NCBI GenBank assembly: GCA_963931865.1
Contig: OZ007507.1
Location: 14,504,450-14,568,449, forward strand
DNA: 64,000 nt
Reading direction: 5' to 3'
Origin: Axinella damicornis
Taxonomy: Eukaryota; Porifera; Demospongiae; Axinellida; Axinellidae
Positions 21,891 through 31,396 of the stretch are shown here, one piece after another (position 1 is the stretch's first letter; the number at the start of each line of letters is the position of its first letter). A program made the position numbers and the translations under genes. Below the pieces are notes generated by a model. That model saw nothing but the letters and a program-made list of their open reading frames with translations, was not told where the DNA came from and made no database searches.

Positions 21891-22310
21891 ATTGAAGTGA
21901 TGAGAGAGAGAGAAATTAATCCACAGAAAAAATTCTGGGACCAGCTGGGATTTGAACCAAAGACCTTCTGGATACTAGTCAGATGCTCATACCACTGGGC
22001 CCACGGCAGAGGAGCAGGACACAAGCTACATATAGCAGCATTGTGTGGAGGCCTCAGCTGAATTCCAACTGATTCTCTCTCTCTCGGTGGCTGGACCAAA
22101 TTGGGGTGTTTGTGCTTTGACAAACTATCTATCCCAATCGTGACACAAAGTCTGCAACTTACAATTGCATGTGGAGTCCCTTGCGGATGGGGTTGCAGGC
22201 CTGGGTGGGTTGGCTATACAAGCACATTGCCTGAGCGGACACTCTCACTATCCACCACCACAGCCTCTGGCACAGTTACTCACACAAGCGGTCCTAGCTC
22301 GATAGCTATA
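21890..22310 (-). repeat. composite repeat with tRNA-like head (inverted copy of 46230-46570)
   Basis: On the minus strand, 22002-21936 reads as a tRNA-like unit with the same CTGACTAGTA anticodon region as 46462-46536 but lacking about 8 nt of the D arm. It is followed by CAGAATTTTTTCTGTGGATTAA and a CT-rich tail. At 22155-22290 is a block whose conceptual translation (IPCG/VPCG...PGWV...LPERTLSLSTTTASGT) recurs in reverse orientation near 46376-46250. A repeat or duplicated block explains this better than a gene. Confidence 0.65.
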
Positions 22311-22907
22311 AGCCTATATAGCTGGGGCAGTAAATTGCGAGCAAGCCCCTACTGAGCTTCAGTAATTATCAGCCATCTCGAAACACCTGATGTCCCACAC
22401 GTGATACATGCAGGCCCGGTGGGTTAATACTTTTAAGTGATGGCCCACCCGGCTCCATGCAGAACCTACCCACCTCCTTCAGTCCCAACTTTTCTGCTCA
22501 CACATGCATGTGCAGAACATGATATAATTATTATATCTCTCAAAGTAAAGACATTGCCAGAATGACCCATGAAAGGATAAATATTATAATGGTGTTCTTG
22601 CGTGCTGGAGGTATAGCTAGCTACATATTAAAAGCTCAATTTGAAGCCATGATCCTTTGTACATTTAATAATAATAATTGTTGATGCCTCACTTCCTGTC
22701 CACACACACTCATGGAAACACATACTCAAGTATAGCCTCTAGGCCTCCATGCCCAGCTTTTGTCGCCTGCAGTATGAAAAGCGTATATACTGCAAGCAAA
22801 AGGCGTGGAGGCTTGCTTGACAATTGAGTCAACTCAAGTATATAGGCACACTCACTTAAGTACACAATCATGAATTCACTCCCACAGGACTGATCCTCCC
22901 CCCCCCC

Positions 22908-22954
<47 letters not shown>

Positions 22955-24044
22955 ACACACTATAGCTTCCCTATCCTCCTCCCCCCAGCCTTCCTCCCCA
23001 GGCCCCATCCCATTTTTGAGGAGTGCCAAAATATAATATTGGCATTGTGGTCAGTGCCATAATATTATTAGCTCTATACTGGCACCTTTGAACTAGTAGG
23101 ATATCATGCAACAATATTGCACTCAAGGATATATTTATTTGTGCCAATGTGCACTTGCTTGCTACATGCATGTATCCTCAGATTGTGTTATTCAGCACAC
23201 CAAATTGGAAGAATGTCATTTTATGTCAGTTCACAGAGGTGCTGTGGCAAACAAGGATCATAGTCATCTTTGCAGAATGCACTAGTCATTAATTGACTTA
23301 GTAGGTGTGTCAGCATGCGGGCATGCCATCCAAGACAATTTCACTGATGTCAATTGGAAATTGCAGTGGCATATGTATCACCCAACCAACATATGCCAGT
23401 AGAATTGATACTTGCAAGCATCTGATGTCATTGCACATACACAGTGACTATAATACTGAGGCTCACATTTCCTGAGACCAAACCCATACGACATATTATA
23501 TTTCGCTTTAATCGTGGAGTTATAGCATAGATAATAGTATTCTATTATCTATGGTTATATAGTAAGCCCTTAGAACCATGCATGTCAGACCTCAAATTGA
23601 GACAGACTGTGACAGCTAGGGGAACTTCTATAATGTGGCAGCCACCTCCCTATAAGGTCACCTTGTTTGGTCCCAAAGTAACGCAAATAATAGACCCTGT
23701 AATACAGGCACCTCTTTGCGCTGCAGCCAAACAATAGTACTGGCCTGAGGTGACCATGCACAGTATAGAGGTTCCACTGCACATCATTAACAAAACACAC
23801 CAGTTGATGTGTGATGGATTATGAATGGAACAACGTACAGATTAAAAAGACACAACAGTAATTACTACAGTAAATTCTGAACTGAAAGTATACTATACTC
23901 TTAAAAACCATTGTGATTACAATATCAGTTCTAAACACAAACCACAGGTAAAATGTGTACGTGTTTGCTTCTCTAGACTCTTTTACTACTGCACTCATGA
24001 GTATTCTGATATTCTACACACACTGAAAGTTTAAGCAATCAAAG
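22311..24044. other. intergenic stretch between convergent genes
   Basis: No gene is seen. It contains a C-run followed by (CA)n at about 22896-22950, an ATAGATAATAGTATTCTATTATCTAT palindrome near 23525, and the 3' flank of receptor C. Gene B and receptor C converge on this region. Confidence 0.4.
22896..22962. repeat. poly-C plus (CA)n tract
   Basis: About 29 C followed by alternating CA. The open frame across it (Gly and Cys/Val runs on the minus strand) is meaningless. Confidence 0.95.
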
Positions 24045-24337
24045 TTACAGCTTTACAGGTCCATAAGCCACATTCTCTCTAACTTCAATCTTCGGCACAG
24101 GACCGTATGCCACGTTCTCTCTCAGTTCAATCTTCTCCCCTCCACTTGTGGTGGCAGAAACCAGTTCATAATCAGGAACTGTCTCCTGCTGAGGTTTGGG
24201 TTTCTTTGACCGGCACTTGTTGATGCAGTGGTACACCAGAACCCCAGTCAGGACTCCAATGACAAGTGCGGTAGTGCCTGTGATCACTGCAGTAATCCCA
24301 GCAGTAGCACCAGTGCTGAGGGTAGTCTGTACAGTTT
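24045..24337 (-). CDS. receptor C last exon: TM and tail with tandem ITIM-like motifs
   Basis: The exon is 293 nt including the TAA stop, acceptor ttttttccag, phase 1 in. A Thr-rich stalk leads into a segment of about 25 residues (GITAVITGTTALVIGVLTGVLV), then YHCINKCRSKKPKP as stop-transfer. The tail carries PDYELV and then KIELRENVAYGPVP / KIEVRENVAYGPVKL, a tandem duplication. The Tyr residues are 14 apart. This is a full, intact tail. Confidence 0.88.
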
Positions 24338-27300
24338 CTGGAAAAAATTTAAAGATCAACATCAACATGTTTGGCTACTCAGCCATGATAAAAACCAAAT
24401 GACAGATTTGTTTGCACTGTGAGAATAGAATTATAATAGAGTAAGCAATCGATTTTCAGACACTTTATTATCGAGGACACGTACTGCTTCAAGATTTTCA
24501 CTAACCAGGGTAGCTACAGCAACACATTGTGTTGAGACTACCGTCCATGGGCTTTATTTGTAAACATTTTTGGAGACCTAGTAGTTTTGGTGTTATGTCT
24601 GTTGGGCTCCAAAACTTCGTTCGTCGGCTCATGGCTTCTAACTTTGGACACCTACACATCTGATCATAGCAACCAGTTGCTACACCTCCTTGGGACTGGG
24701 TCATCCAATGTAGCATAGGTGGTTCTTCTACCCTAGACCGAGAAGTACGCCTTGACAACAAAAATTGCTTCCCTGCTGTCAGCTGGTCCACCATCGCCAC
24801 CATGGGACATAGCTCTAGATCACACACATGAATTTGTATCCCTCTTCTTGCAAAAAAACCTATTTGTATACTCCAATCAATTGGAATTACCGATTGTCAG
24901 ACACCATTGAGTTAAACCACCCTAGAGTGGCTTAGTTACCACAACCGAGACAGCTCGTATGCAGTAGTCGGGCACGATCGTGCAGGTTTTCCATTTAATG
25001 AATGTCCAAAAATGATGTTTTTTCTGCGATCCTAACTTGAGAGTAGCATCTGTGCACATGTATGCGGGCTCATTTGAAGCATGTGATTCCAGTCAAGAGT
25101 GACTCATAAAATGAGCAAGGTTCATTACAACATTCAGTAAGGGGAAAAGAAGATTGAACGTATGGTGTTACTGTATGGGCAATAACAGTCTCATCCATTG
25201 TAAGACGCTAACTCGTCCCAGCGCCTCTACCGGCGTGACTCTGTACTTGCCTGCACTGTGCCGTGAAGCCAGCTGCGGGCACACCTGTTCCAATATTTTG
25301 GTAGAATTATGCAGGAAACGGGAGTTATGGGAGTTTCGCCACTGAAATTTCCGTGGAATACTATGTATGGTAATTACGGCTAACTGTTTATGTCATTGTC
25401 ACCTGGCAGTTAACTAATCATTAACCCAGCAGTTCTGTCTCCTACTTGTCTTATGGGAACCAGCCTCACCCCCATGACCTCTGTGCTGTATGAAAGCCCT
25501 GAATTGTATCACACTATGAGTCTCCATTAAAACCTTGACCTAAACAAGCAGCATATTACATACATTGTATAATACACATCTACGTAGCAATGTAGTATGC
25601 ATGTTACAATAAGATACAAAGTATACTACTCACCACAAGCTAAGCTTGTTCCAGACCATATTCCATTATCTCTGCATACTCGCAATACACCATTGGAGCT
25701 CACATTGGGTTGGTAGCCTTCATCACACACATAAAATGCTACAGATACAAACTGCCTCCCACTGTAGCACGTCACAAAGATTACACCATTGGGTATGGTA
25801 ATGGTAGTCACAGTATCCTGGTTCTGTTGGCACTGGGGGTGAATGTCATCTGGAGGAGATCCTGCTGTCTGCAGTTCATTGAGAGGACAGTCTGTTGAGG
25901 AGGACAACATAACAGCTAGTAAGGTCAATACACTCACTGACAATGCTGACAGTAGCCCCATCTTTATAGGCTCTCTAGCTCTCACTCCATTTTCATGACT
26001 GTGTACATGACCTTTGAACTGAGCGAAAGTAGCTTTGCTCAGTTCACTGGTCAAGTATGCAAGCAGTCATGAGAGTGGAGTGGGAGAGGGTGTAGGAATG
26101 AGCCTAGGCTTGCAGTGCATTGACCCATAATTAAATTACAATGTCACGAAATTATTGCACTTACTGTATTGTGGAGTTACAAAGGATCCTTGCACTACCA
26201 CTGTCACATCACCACTCATTTCAGACACAGTGTAGTAGTACACAGTCGAGGAGTTCAGTCTCTCCCTCAGTACCACACTCACAGTCTCCCCAGCTGTGCC
26301 AGTATCATTGGATTCAGCAGAGTACGGCAGGTTCATGTAGGTTGGGTCAGTCCCATACTGCACTCTACAGCTAGCAGAGCCAGTGAACCCCGATAGGAGT
26401 GTGCATTGTAGCTGGACATTTGCAGGGAAGCTGACATTCAACACTGTTACTCTTAGAACATTGTTAGCTGTACCTAGAGTAGAGATAAAGAAATTCCAAC
26501 ACAAAAACATGAAAGCTGCTGGGCCAACATCCATTGCTAAAACCTCACAACAAAGGGGCTAGGAAATGCGAAGCCGATGAAGTACCCAACAAACAGTAAC
26601 TTGTGCTATCAAACATCTTTTGTCTAGGAACCAGATGGTGACTAGAGATCAATGAACACAAACTCTTTAGGCCAACCAGATTAGAACTCTTACCAGTTAG
26701 TCCATACAGCAGTGCTTAAGAATTGAATAATGGAGTGAAAGAGATACGTACATATCAGTAACAATTGCTGTAGCTTCCCTTGCTCGCTCGCGTCTGCTGA
26801 GTCTGGTGCTGGGCAGCTCCCTGTGCAGAAGTCTGGTAAGCTCCATGCCCCGCTTGTGACATTCGTACATATATAGTGAGTTGCACAACAGTCCCCATTG
26901 CCCCTGACTGCACTATAACTTATGACTGTTAACAATGCTGTAAGCAACTCACTGATGTTTCTAGATACAGTAGGATTGCTTCTCCCCACTATATTTCCAG
27001 CAGTCAGAGTCACAGTGACACTCTCCCTGTTGAATTGAGGCACCAGAGGTTGACATCTGATATCTGCAGTATTATTTTGTAGCTCATGACGGCATACACC
27101 ATTGCTGCAGTCTGTCCCATTCACAACACAGGTAGTGATGGAGGTACCAGAGCTGCTGGTGTAGGAGAGTTCATAGCTAGCTCTAATGTTCTGTCCATTA
27201 GCACAGTCTGTAGACACACTCACAGGGTCCTGAGCAGATGGGGAGACAAGGAAAGATTACGTTATCAAAATGGCATCCATAAATGCTGTTGCTTGTACGT

Positions 27301-28927
27301 ACATCAATACAAGAATTCGTGTATGCCTTCCATTGTAGGCTTATTCTTGGGACTTTGCTGTTAATTGTTTTCCATTTGTGTGTACGCGTATGGGCTGGCT
27401 ATAGTGGTCAAGAGCAGATTCTTTATGGTTCTGGGATACTGCATGTAATCGGTGTAACTTCCTAGCTTTACAACTAATATGGGGCTTGCTTGGATGCTAT
27501 AGGTACATATGGCTCCACACTCAAAATCCAATGAAGCAGCAGAGGTCCTTCTATATAGACACAAATTCATGGTTGCTCATGATGAGTTTGATCCCCCTAT
27601 ACCAACCCAACCCATCTCTGATCTCAGTTTTCCTGCTCACAGGGGTATACTGCATGCATCATGTAATCTCAAGTAATGTATGTACCTGCACATACAATGC
27701 ACAGAGGTACTAATGACCATGTTTAAGAAATTCAGAGGTCGGCAAACTATTCATGACAGTCTGTAGAGAGCATCCAAAGTACAATGTGTTCGTTACATAC
27801 CACTCCATCCCATGTGCTCTCAATCGTCTGCAGGGTTCCAATTGTCCCACCATACCCAGCACATACATTAAGCACAGGGGTTGCGGGAACTGTGTGGGCA
27901 AGGCCAGTGCTAACAGTTAAACAAAGCAGCTACACATGTATCATCAGTAATCCCACTAATATACAAGTCATGTCTGTGGTTTACTTGTGCCAGGAGCCTA
28001 TAACGAAAAGGAGTGTCCAACTACGAGAACAAGCCTGGTATAATAGACCCTATTGGGAAAGTGGGAATTTGTACTGTGGTCACATTATAATTTTATTCAC
28101 AAACCAGCCGGCCGGCCAACACCTACTTAGACTACAGGAAGGCCGGCGTATGTAATCCACACGGCAATATAATAGCCAGCAAGCAGCTCATATCAGTACA
28201 CATGAACAGTCACAATGTTAGACGTGCCCTGACATAGAGGCTACAATTGACCAGCAACTGTACATGTCTGGTGACTGGATGATTATCGAGCCATACACAG
28301 CAACAAAATCATATCATAGGGCCAAGTTTGCAAGTCTCTCTCTCTCTCTCTCTCCATTTTGCTTTTAATGATGTCATTCACAGCAACAGCCCATGTGGTC
28401 TGCACCATAACAATTATATTGGTGCACGACGGCAGTCACAGTGGTATAAGAATATCACCATGTACCTTCCCTGAGTCTTCAACATTCAGTTTTTTTCCCC
28501 TACTACAAGCGCAACATATTAGTGCCATGTGATGGTGGCTAGAACGCTAAAATGCACCGTAATTATGCGATAGGATTAGAGAAAAGACACTACTATGTGC
28601 AGGAAATGAAACCTCAGTATATACCTTGAGGAGTGATTGTCAGGGGCTCACTCTCACTCCCCTCCTGACTCCCACAGTTGACACCACGTACAGTGATGGT
28701 GTACTCATAGCCTGCCCGAAACCCTGTCAGTTCATGCTGTGTGACACTGGGAGTAGTGATGTTCAGGAGTCCTCCATATGGGGGCTGGGGATCGTTGGTA
28801 GCGATGTTGATGAGGTAGAAATCAGCAATGTCTCCATCACTTGGTGTCCAGTTCGCAGTGACACCCACAGCTCCAATGGTGTCCTCAGAGAGGTCAACAC
28901 AGGAAAGGGAGGGGACAGAGGGGGGAC
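24045..28927 (-). CDS. receptor C: FN3/Sushi membrane protein with ITIM-like tail (gene-level entry)
   Basis: This is a minus-strand paralogue of receptor A. Exons run FN3 (303 nt), FN3 split 89+277 nt, beta module (309 nt), Sushi (258 nt) and a last exon holding stalk, membrane segment, cytoplasmic tail and stop. The first three lengths equal those of receptor A exactly. Unlike A, the tail is complete: a basic stop-transfer (NKCRSKKPKP), a PDYELV motif and two 14-residue units ending ENVAYGPV. VAYGPV fits the ITIM consensus (V-x-Y-x-x-V). The 5' part (Ig-like exon, signal peptide) is missing and may lie in the gap at 29397-29596 or beyond. A single-pass type I receptor with phosphotyrosine-dependent signalling is inferred. 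Confidence 0.8.
24338..25633. other. intron of receptor C, no feature recognised
   Basis: About 1.3 kb between the Sushi and tail exons. An open frame at 24501-24827 (minus) has no domain, no matching paralogue and no splice borders. I see no transposon ends. Confidence 0.5.
25634..25891 (-). CDS. receptor C exon: Sushi/CCP domain
   Basis: The exon is 258 nt (86 codons), phase 1-1, acceptor cctcaacag and donor gtgagt. It encodes DCPLNELQTAGSPP at the start, then AFYVCDEGYQPN and VCRDNGIWSGTSLAC: the Tyr-x-Cys, Gly-Tyr and Trp-to-Cys pattern of a Sushi. It is homologous to 6104-6346. Confidence 0.9.
26165..26473 (-). CDS. receptor C exon: conserved beta module
   Basis: The exon is 309 nt, phase 1-1, acceptor ctctag and donor gtaagt. 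It carries the family marker CRVQYGTDPTYMNL and the late Tyr stretch STVYYYTVSEMSG. It is longer by 11 codons and more diverged than the equivalent exons of A and D (both 276 nt), but the order in the gene is the same. Confidence 0.82.
26953..27229 (-). CDS. receptor C exon: FN3-2, second part
   Basis: The exon is 277 nt, phase 0 in and phase 1 out, acceptor ctgctcag and donor gtgagt. DCANGQNIRASYELSYTSSSG is nearly the same as in receptor A, and VTVTLTAGNIVGRSNP closes the domain. About 80 percent of residues match receptor A. Confidence 0.92.
27801..27889 (-). CDS. receptor C exon: FN3-2, first part
   Basis: The exon is 89 nt, phase 1 to 0, acceptor cccacacag and donor gtatgt. It encodes VPATPVLNVCAGYGG followed by TIESTWDGV, aligned residue for residue with the 89-nt exon of receptor A. 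Confidence 0.9.
28625..28927 (-). CDS. receptor C exon: FN3-1
   Basis: The exon is 303 nt, phase 1-1, acceptor tttcttcag and donor gtatat. It encodes PPSVPSLSCVDLSEDT, then ANWTPSDGDIADFYLINIAT and GYEYTITVRGVNCGSQ. It is the same length as the receptor A FN3-1 and very similar to it (the SVTQHELTGF stretch differs in one or two residues). Confidence 0.93.
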
Positions 28928-29396
28928 CTGAAGAAATGAATGTAAAATGGACTACCTCACATTATACGCACAGAAAACACCAACATTATAATACACATAG
29001 AGTATCAATTTCAGACCATGCCAAATTTTGGCATGATAGATGATGGAATACTTATATTTTCATACAATTAAGATCTTCACAGACCACCATGTGTCCCCAC
29101 AAAATCAAATCGATCGTAGACCACACCCGAAATCTTCTAAAATAGTTAGTGTAGTAATGCACAGTCCTATGGATGTCAGAACCTCCAAATTTGATGCACA
29201 AAAAGTAAATTACACATAATCATGGTCGCTGGAAGTTTGCAGTAAATAGGTACTACCTATGTCGTAGGTACCAAGGATGCACCTACTCATGAAGAGGAAG
29301 ATGACATGCAAGTAGCTACCACAGACCACAGAGAATGTACATGTGCTGATAGTCACTAACATTACACTGATGATGCTACCATAGCAAACCACGCAC

Positions 29397-29596
29397 NNNN
29401 NNNNNNNNNNNNNNNNNNNNNNNNNNNNNNNNNNNNNNNNNNNNNNNNNNNNNNNNNNNNNNNNNNNNNNNNNNNNNNNNNNNNNNNNNNNNNNNNNNNN
29501 NNNNNNNNNNNNNNNNNNNNNNNNNNNNNNNNNNNNNNNNNNNNNNNNNNNNNNNNNNNNNNNNNNNNNNNNNNNNNNNNNNNNNNNNNNNNNNNN
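29397..29596. other. assembly gap (200 N)
   Basis: Exactly 200 unresolved bases, probably a nominal gap size. It lies just upstream of the first visible exon of receptor C, where an Ig-like or signal-peptide exon would be expected, so order and orientation across it should be treated with care. Confidence 1.
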
Positions 29597-29972
29597 GCAC
29601 AATGACACCACCTTAATCCATGAGAATCCCCACCCCAAAGGTGACTTGACTAGAATGGGGGCTGCACTTCATAGCTCACTGTGTACGTACATATATCCAG
29701 TATGGGTGGAATCAGGAGCCCATAAGCTCCTGGTGGAATGAATACCTCCAAATTAGCATGAAAGTATCTTCAACGCAAAAGGTCTAAATTTGTACTTTCT
29801 TTAGCCTCAAATATTTGTACTTTTCAATGGTTGGGTGTGTTACTGTTTCTGGACAGGTTCTGAATTTCCAAGGGTACATTTAGAATCACGGGACTTTGTT
29901 GTTGAGGGCGTATTTTGATATGACATTTCAAGAGGAAATATGCACATCACAATAGTAGGGGAACCAATCAAC

Positions 29973-30376
29973 TAGCCTCGTACCCAGGCCCTCACGCGGA
30001 ACACGGAAGAGGGCCTGATGACACTTGGCAAAATTCCCGTATGTGCACAGTCAGCATAACTGCGTAATCGATTACATTCCTTACTTGGATGCATTCGAAA
30101 TCACGCGGAAGGTAGCTGTTGGTGATGGCTAAGTAGAACGTCCTTGCCAAGGAGAGACCAGAGGTGAGTTTTGAAGGCTAGAACAGCGGTTTTATCAAAC
30201 GGCTACACTTTTCACGGGATAAAGAATGTAATTACTACGCAGTAATTGGAAATGGACGAACGTGATTCGCCTACCCGAAATCAAGACTGCTGAGCTCAGC
30301 ACATACGGGAATTTTGCCAAGTGTCACCAGGCCCATGCACTTCCGCGTTTCGCGTGTGGGCCTGGGAACGAGGCTA
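29973..30376. mobile_element. MITE with TAGCCTCGT-type TIR and 9-bp target duplication
   Basis: The termini TAGCCTCGTACCCAGGCC and GGCCTGGGAACGAGGCTA extend as imperfect inverted repeats of about 75 bp, including GCACATACGGGAATTTTGCC. The element is flanked by CCAATCAAC at 29964-29972 and again at 30377-30385, a perfect 9-bp target site duplication. A 9-bp duplication is typical of Mutator-type elements. It has no coding capacity. Confidence 0.92.
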
Positions 30377-30428
30377 CCAATCAACTACAGTGTAGGAAGT
30401 TAGTTCAGTGAACAGTTACCATAATTAT

Positions 30429-30530
30429 ATGGTGTGTAGCCTGTAAACACTGTAGTTACCTTATATGGTGGTAGCCTGTAAACACTGTAGTTACCTTATA
30501 TGGTGTGTAGCCTGTAAACACTGTAGTGTT
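30429..30530. repeat. short tandem repeat, about 37-bp unit, 3 copies
   Basis: The unit GTGTAGCCTGTAAACACTGTAGTTACCTTATATG is repeated about three times, the last unit partial. Confidence 0.9.
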
Positions 30531-30787
30531 TACAAACTTGCTACACACTTACTAAAATTAGAAATGGTTAAAAATAGTCCATGCCTGAATGGAGTGTCAG
30601 CACTTAGCTCATTCACTTCTGCACATTATACATCATTACCAAAACAAACTGAAGCTCATGACTGAATCAGGAAGGCAAGGCATTGATTGACTAGCTTGGG
30701 TGAGGTTGTAGTCAGCTACACATTTATATGGACAGCGCTGCTCGTCATGGAATGTGGGAAGAATCTGGGAGACAAGGCAGCTAGTAC

Positions 30788-31222
30788 TTAAGGTTACGGG
30801 ATACTCGTGCGCGCGCCGTGCGAAATGTATTGGGAAATGTATACTTAAGCTCGCTAACCAAGAATCTCTGGTACGAACAGCGTGAGCAACTTGATTCTGG
30901 CAGTGGAGGTACGCTGTCACAATGTGCAGGGCATGACGGAAGCTTTTTTTGATAGCATAATCCCTGGCAAATTTATCTGCTGTCTCGCTCAAGAAAAGCG
31001 GTAAATACGGCTTTTTGGTGAACTGAACTGCTCGTTTTTGCACGGCTATACAGCGTATCGGTAAGAGCTTCCGTCATGCCCTGCACCTTGTGACAGCATA
31101 CCTCCACCTCCAGAATCAAGTTGCTCACGCTGTTCGTACCAGAAATTCTTGGTTAGCAAGCTTAAGTATACATTTCCCAATACATTTCGCACGGCGCGCG
31201 CACGAGTATCCCATAACCTTAA
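30788..31222. mobile_element. foldback MITE flanked by TTAA
   Basis: Inverted arms of about 160 bp (GGTTACGGGATACTCGTGCG at left, its complement at right) enclose a core of about 110 bp. TTAA is present at both outer edges (30788-30791, 31219-31222), consistent with a TTAA target duplication as used by piggyBac-type transposons. It lies just 3' of the last recognised exon of gene F. Confidence 0.88.
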
Positions 31223-31288
31223 TGTACACATGCATGCAAATCTGCATATGACTGATACTTTACAAGTAACAAATTTTCACAACCATAC

Positions 31289-31396
31289 CTCTTTGAAGTG
31301 AGAGTAGGTGGAGTCCTCCGGGTTTGGGACAGCATGGGGCATGACGTCATGTGTCGTCTTACTGTACAGATCCCCAGCTCCCTCGTCATGTTCTCC
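31289..31396 (-). CDS. gene F exon: Tyr-containing tail
   Basis: The exon is 108 nt, phase 0-0, acceptor tgtcatgcag and donor gtatgg. It encodes an acidic start (GEHDEGAGDLYS) and a Pro-rich end with EDSTYSHFKE. The plus-strand paralogue has lost its acceptor at the aligned site (19195). It is probably not the last exon, since an intact donor follows. Confidence 0.7.

Noticed and set aside
24501..24827. 108-codon minus-strand frame in the receptor C intron
   Set aside because: No domain, no splice borders in frame, and no counterpart in the paralogues.
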